Below, one piece after another: positions 6,353-6,899 of a stretch of 6,899 nucleotides of DNA (position 1 is its first letter; each line of letters opens with the position of its first letter). Under the pieces are notes generated by a model, which was given only the letters and a program-made list of their open reading frames with translations, was not told the DNA's origin and ran no database searches. This DNA is from an uncultured Chromatiaceae bacterium (lineage in GTDB: Bacteria > Pseudomonadota > Gammaproteobacteria > Enterobacterales > Alteromonadaceae). Location: contig CAMLNG010000203.1 in assembly GCA_946481195.1 (NCBI GenBank), forward strand, positions 1 to 6,899. The letters are read 5' to 3'. The position numbers were made by a program, and so were the translations under genes.

Positions 6353-6899
6353 ATGAGTATCGCTAATAAAACTTGTGTTTTTTTCCGTCCTGACGCTGCA
6401 GCAACACCAGCGCGCCGCAAATTTCGCAATACAGCGCAGACACAAGATGGCAGCGCTGCGCTTGGACAAATTATCTGGCGCTATCTGACGCAAAAAGTGG
6501 CAGATAAAACACCGCACCAGCCCATTCCGGTGCAAGCAGCCGACTTATCCGGCAGCCATGACATGCTGTTGAAGATCAGTCACAGCTCCGTGTTGCTGCG
6601 CCTCGATGGTCAATACCTGTTACTTGATCCGGTATTCAGTAAACGCGCGTCACCACTGCAGTGGCTCGGGCCAAAACGCTTTCATGCCTTGCCGCTGCAA
6701 CTGGATGAGTTGCCACAATTAAGCGCTGTGTTGATCTCACATGATCATTATGATCATCTGGATAAACAGGCCGTGCGCGCATTAATCAGCAAAACCCGGC
6801 GTTTTATTGTGCCGCTTGGCGTCGATGCGCATTTACGCCGTTTTGGTGTGCCAAGCGAAATGATCACAGTGCTGGACTGGTGGCAACACACTGAGTTTT
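6353..6899 (+). CDS. MBL-fold metallo-hydrolase, NAPE-PLD/UlaG-like, 3'-truncated
   Basis: The first 182 codons of a gene that continues past the window. The metallo-beta-lactamase metal-binding motif HxHxDH is present as HDHYDH (residues 130-135) in LISHDHYDHLD. It is preceded by LLLDPVFSKRASPLQWLGPKRF (about 89-110), typical of the N-acyl-phosphatidylethanolamine phospholipase D-like branch. The usual GH(A/S/T) strand is SHSS here (76-79), with Ser in place of Gly but the His retained. The later metal ligands lie outside the window. There is no signal peptide or membrane segment in the part seen, so it is likely cytosolic. The substrate is not predictable; bacterial members of this group are not reliably phospholipases. 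The start is ATG 6353 with CAGGAG 6 nt upstream. The gene is divergent from tetR, and the operator lies in its promoter. Confidence 0.85.
   Translation, partial: MSIANKTCVFFRPDAAATPARRKFRNTAQTQDGSAALGQIIWRYLTQKVADKTPHQPIPVQAADLSGSHDMLLKISHSSVLLRLDGQYLLLDPVFSKRASPLQWLGPKRFHALPLQLDELPQLSAVLISHDHYDHLDKQAVRALISKTRRFIVPLGVDAHLRRFGVPSEMITVLDWWQHTEF

Noticed and set aside
6326..6535. A 69-codon minus-strand frame at the start of the MBL gene
   Set aside because: Antisense to a gene with a good start and family motifs, and it would cover the promoter region; composition looks like a shadow frame.

Overview
The window looks like a gammaproteobacterial chromosome segment. The evidence is the fused hisI(E) gene, the tight gene order hisB-hisH-hisA-hisF-hisI, an E. 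coli-like HisB C-terminus and moderate GC. An Alteromonadales-type organism (Rheinheimera/Alishewanella-like) would fit, but that is an impression from protein style, not a demonstrated placement.

Positions 1-2858 hold the 3' half of a histidine operon: the last codons of hisB, then complete hisH, hisA, hisF and hisI(E). The genes are almost contiguous: a 1-nt gap at hisB/hisH, 14 nt at hisH/hisA, a 19-nt overlap at hisA/hisF and a 4-nt ATGA overlap at hisF/hisI. All catalytic residues checked are present. HisIE makes ProFAR from PR-ATP, HisA isomerises it, HisH supplies ammonia to HisF, HisF makes IGP and AICAR, and HisB acts downstream. A 10-bp perfect hairpin lies just after hisI.

Positions 3057-5579 hold a two-gene unit on the same strand. 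The first gene encodes a soluble YvbH-like protein with a bacterial PH domain. The second starts on the base after its stop codon and encodes a 635-residue, Gln-rich, N-terminally membrane-anchored protein with degenerate ankyrin-like repeats. I cannot assign a function to the second protein. This pair is the least understood part of the window.

Positions 5589-6899 hold a leftward TetR/AcrR-family regulator, convergent with the membrane-protein gene, and a divergent rightward MBL-fold hydrolase of the NAPE-PLD-like group that runs off the window. The region between them carries a perfect 21-bp palindrome overlapping a plausible promoter for the hydrolase. This is the expected layout for a TetR repressor controlling its divergent neighbour. 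Two short direct repeats lie nearby.

I see no RNA genes, mobile elements, CRISPR arrays or attachment sites. Most of the window is ordinary core metabolism. The points worth checking are the PH-domain/ankyrin-like pair and the tetR-MBL control region.
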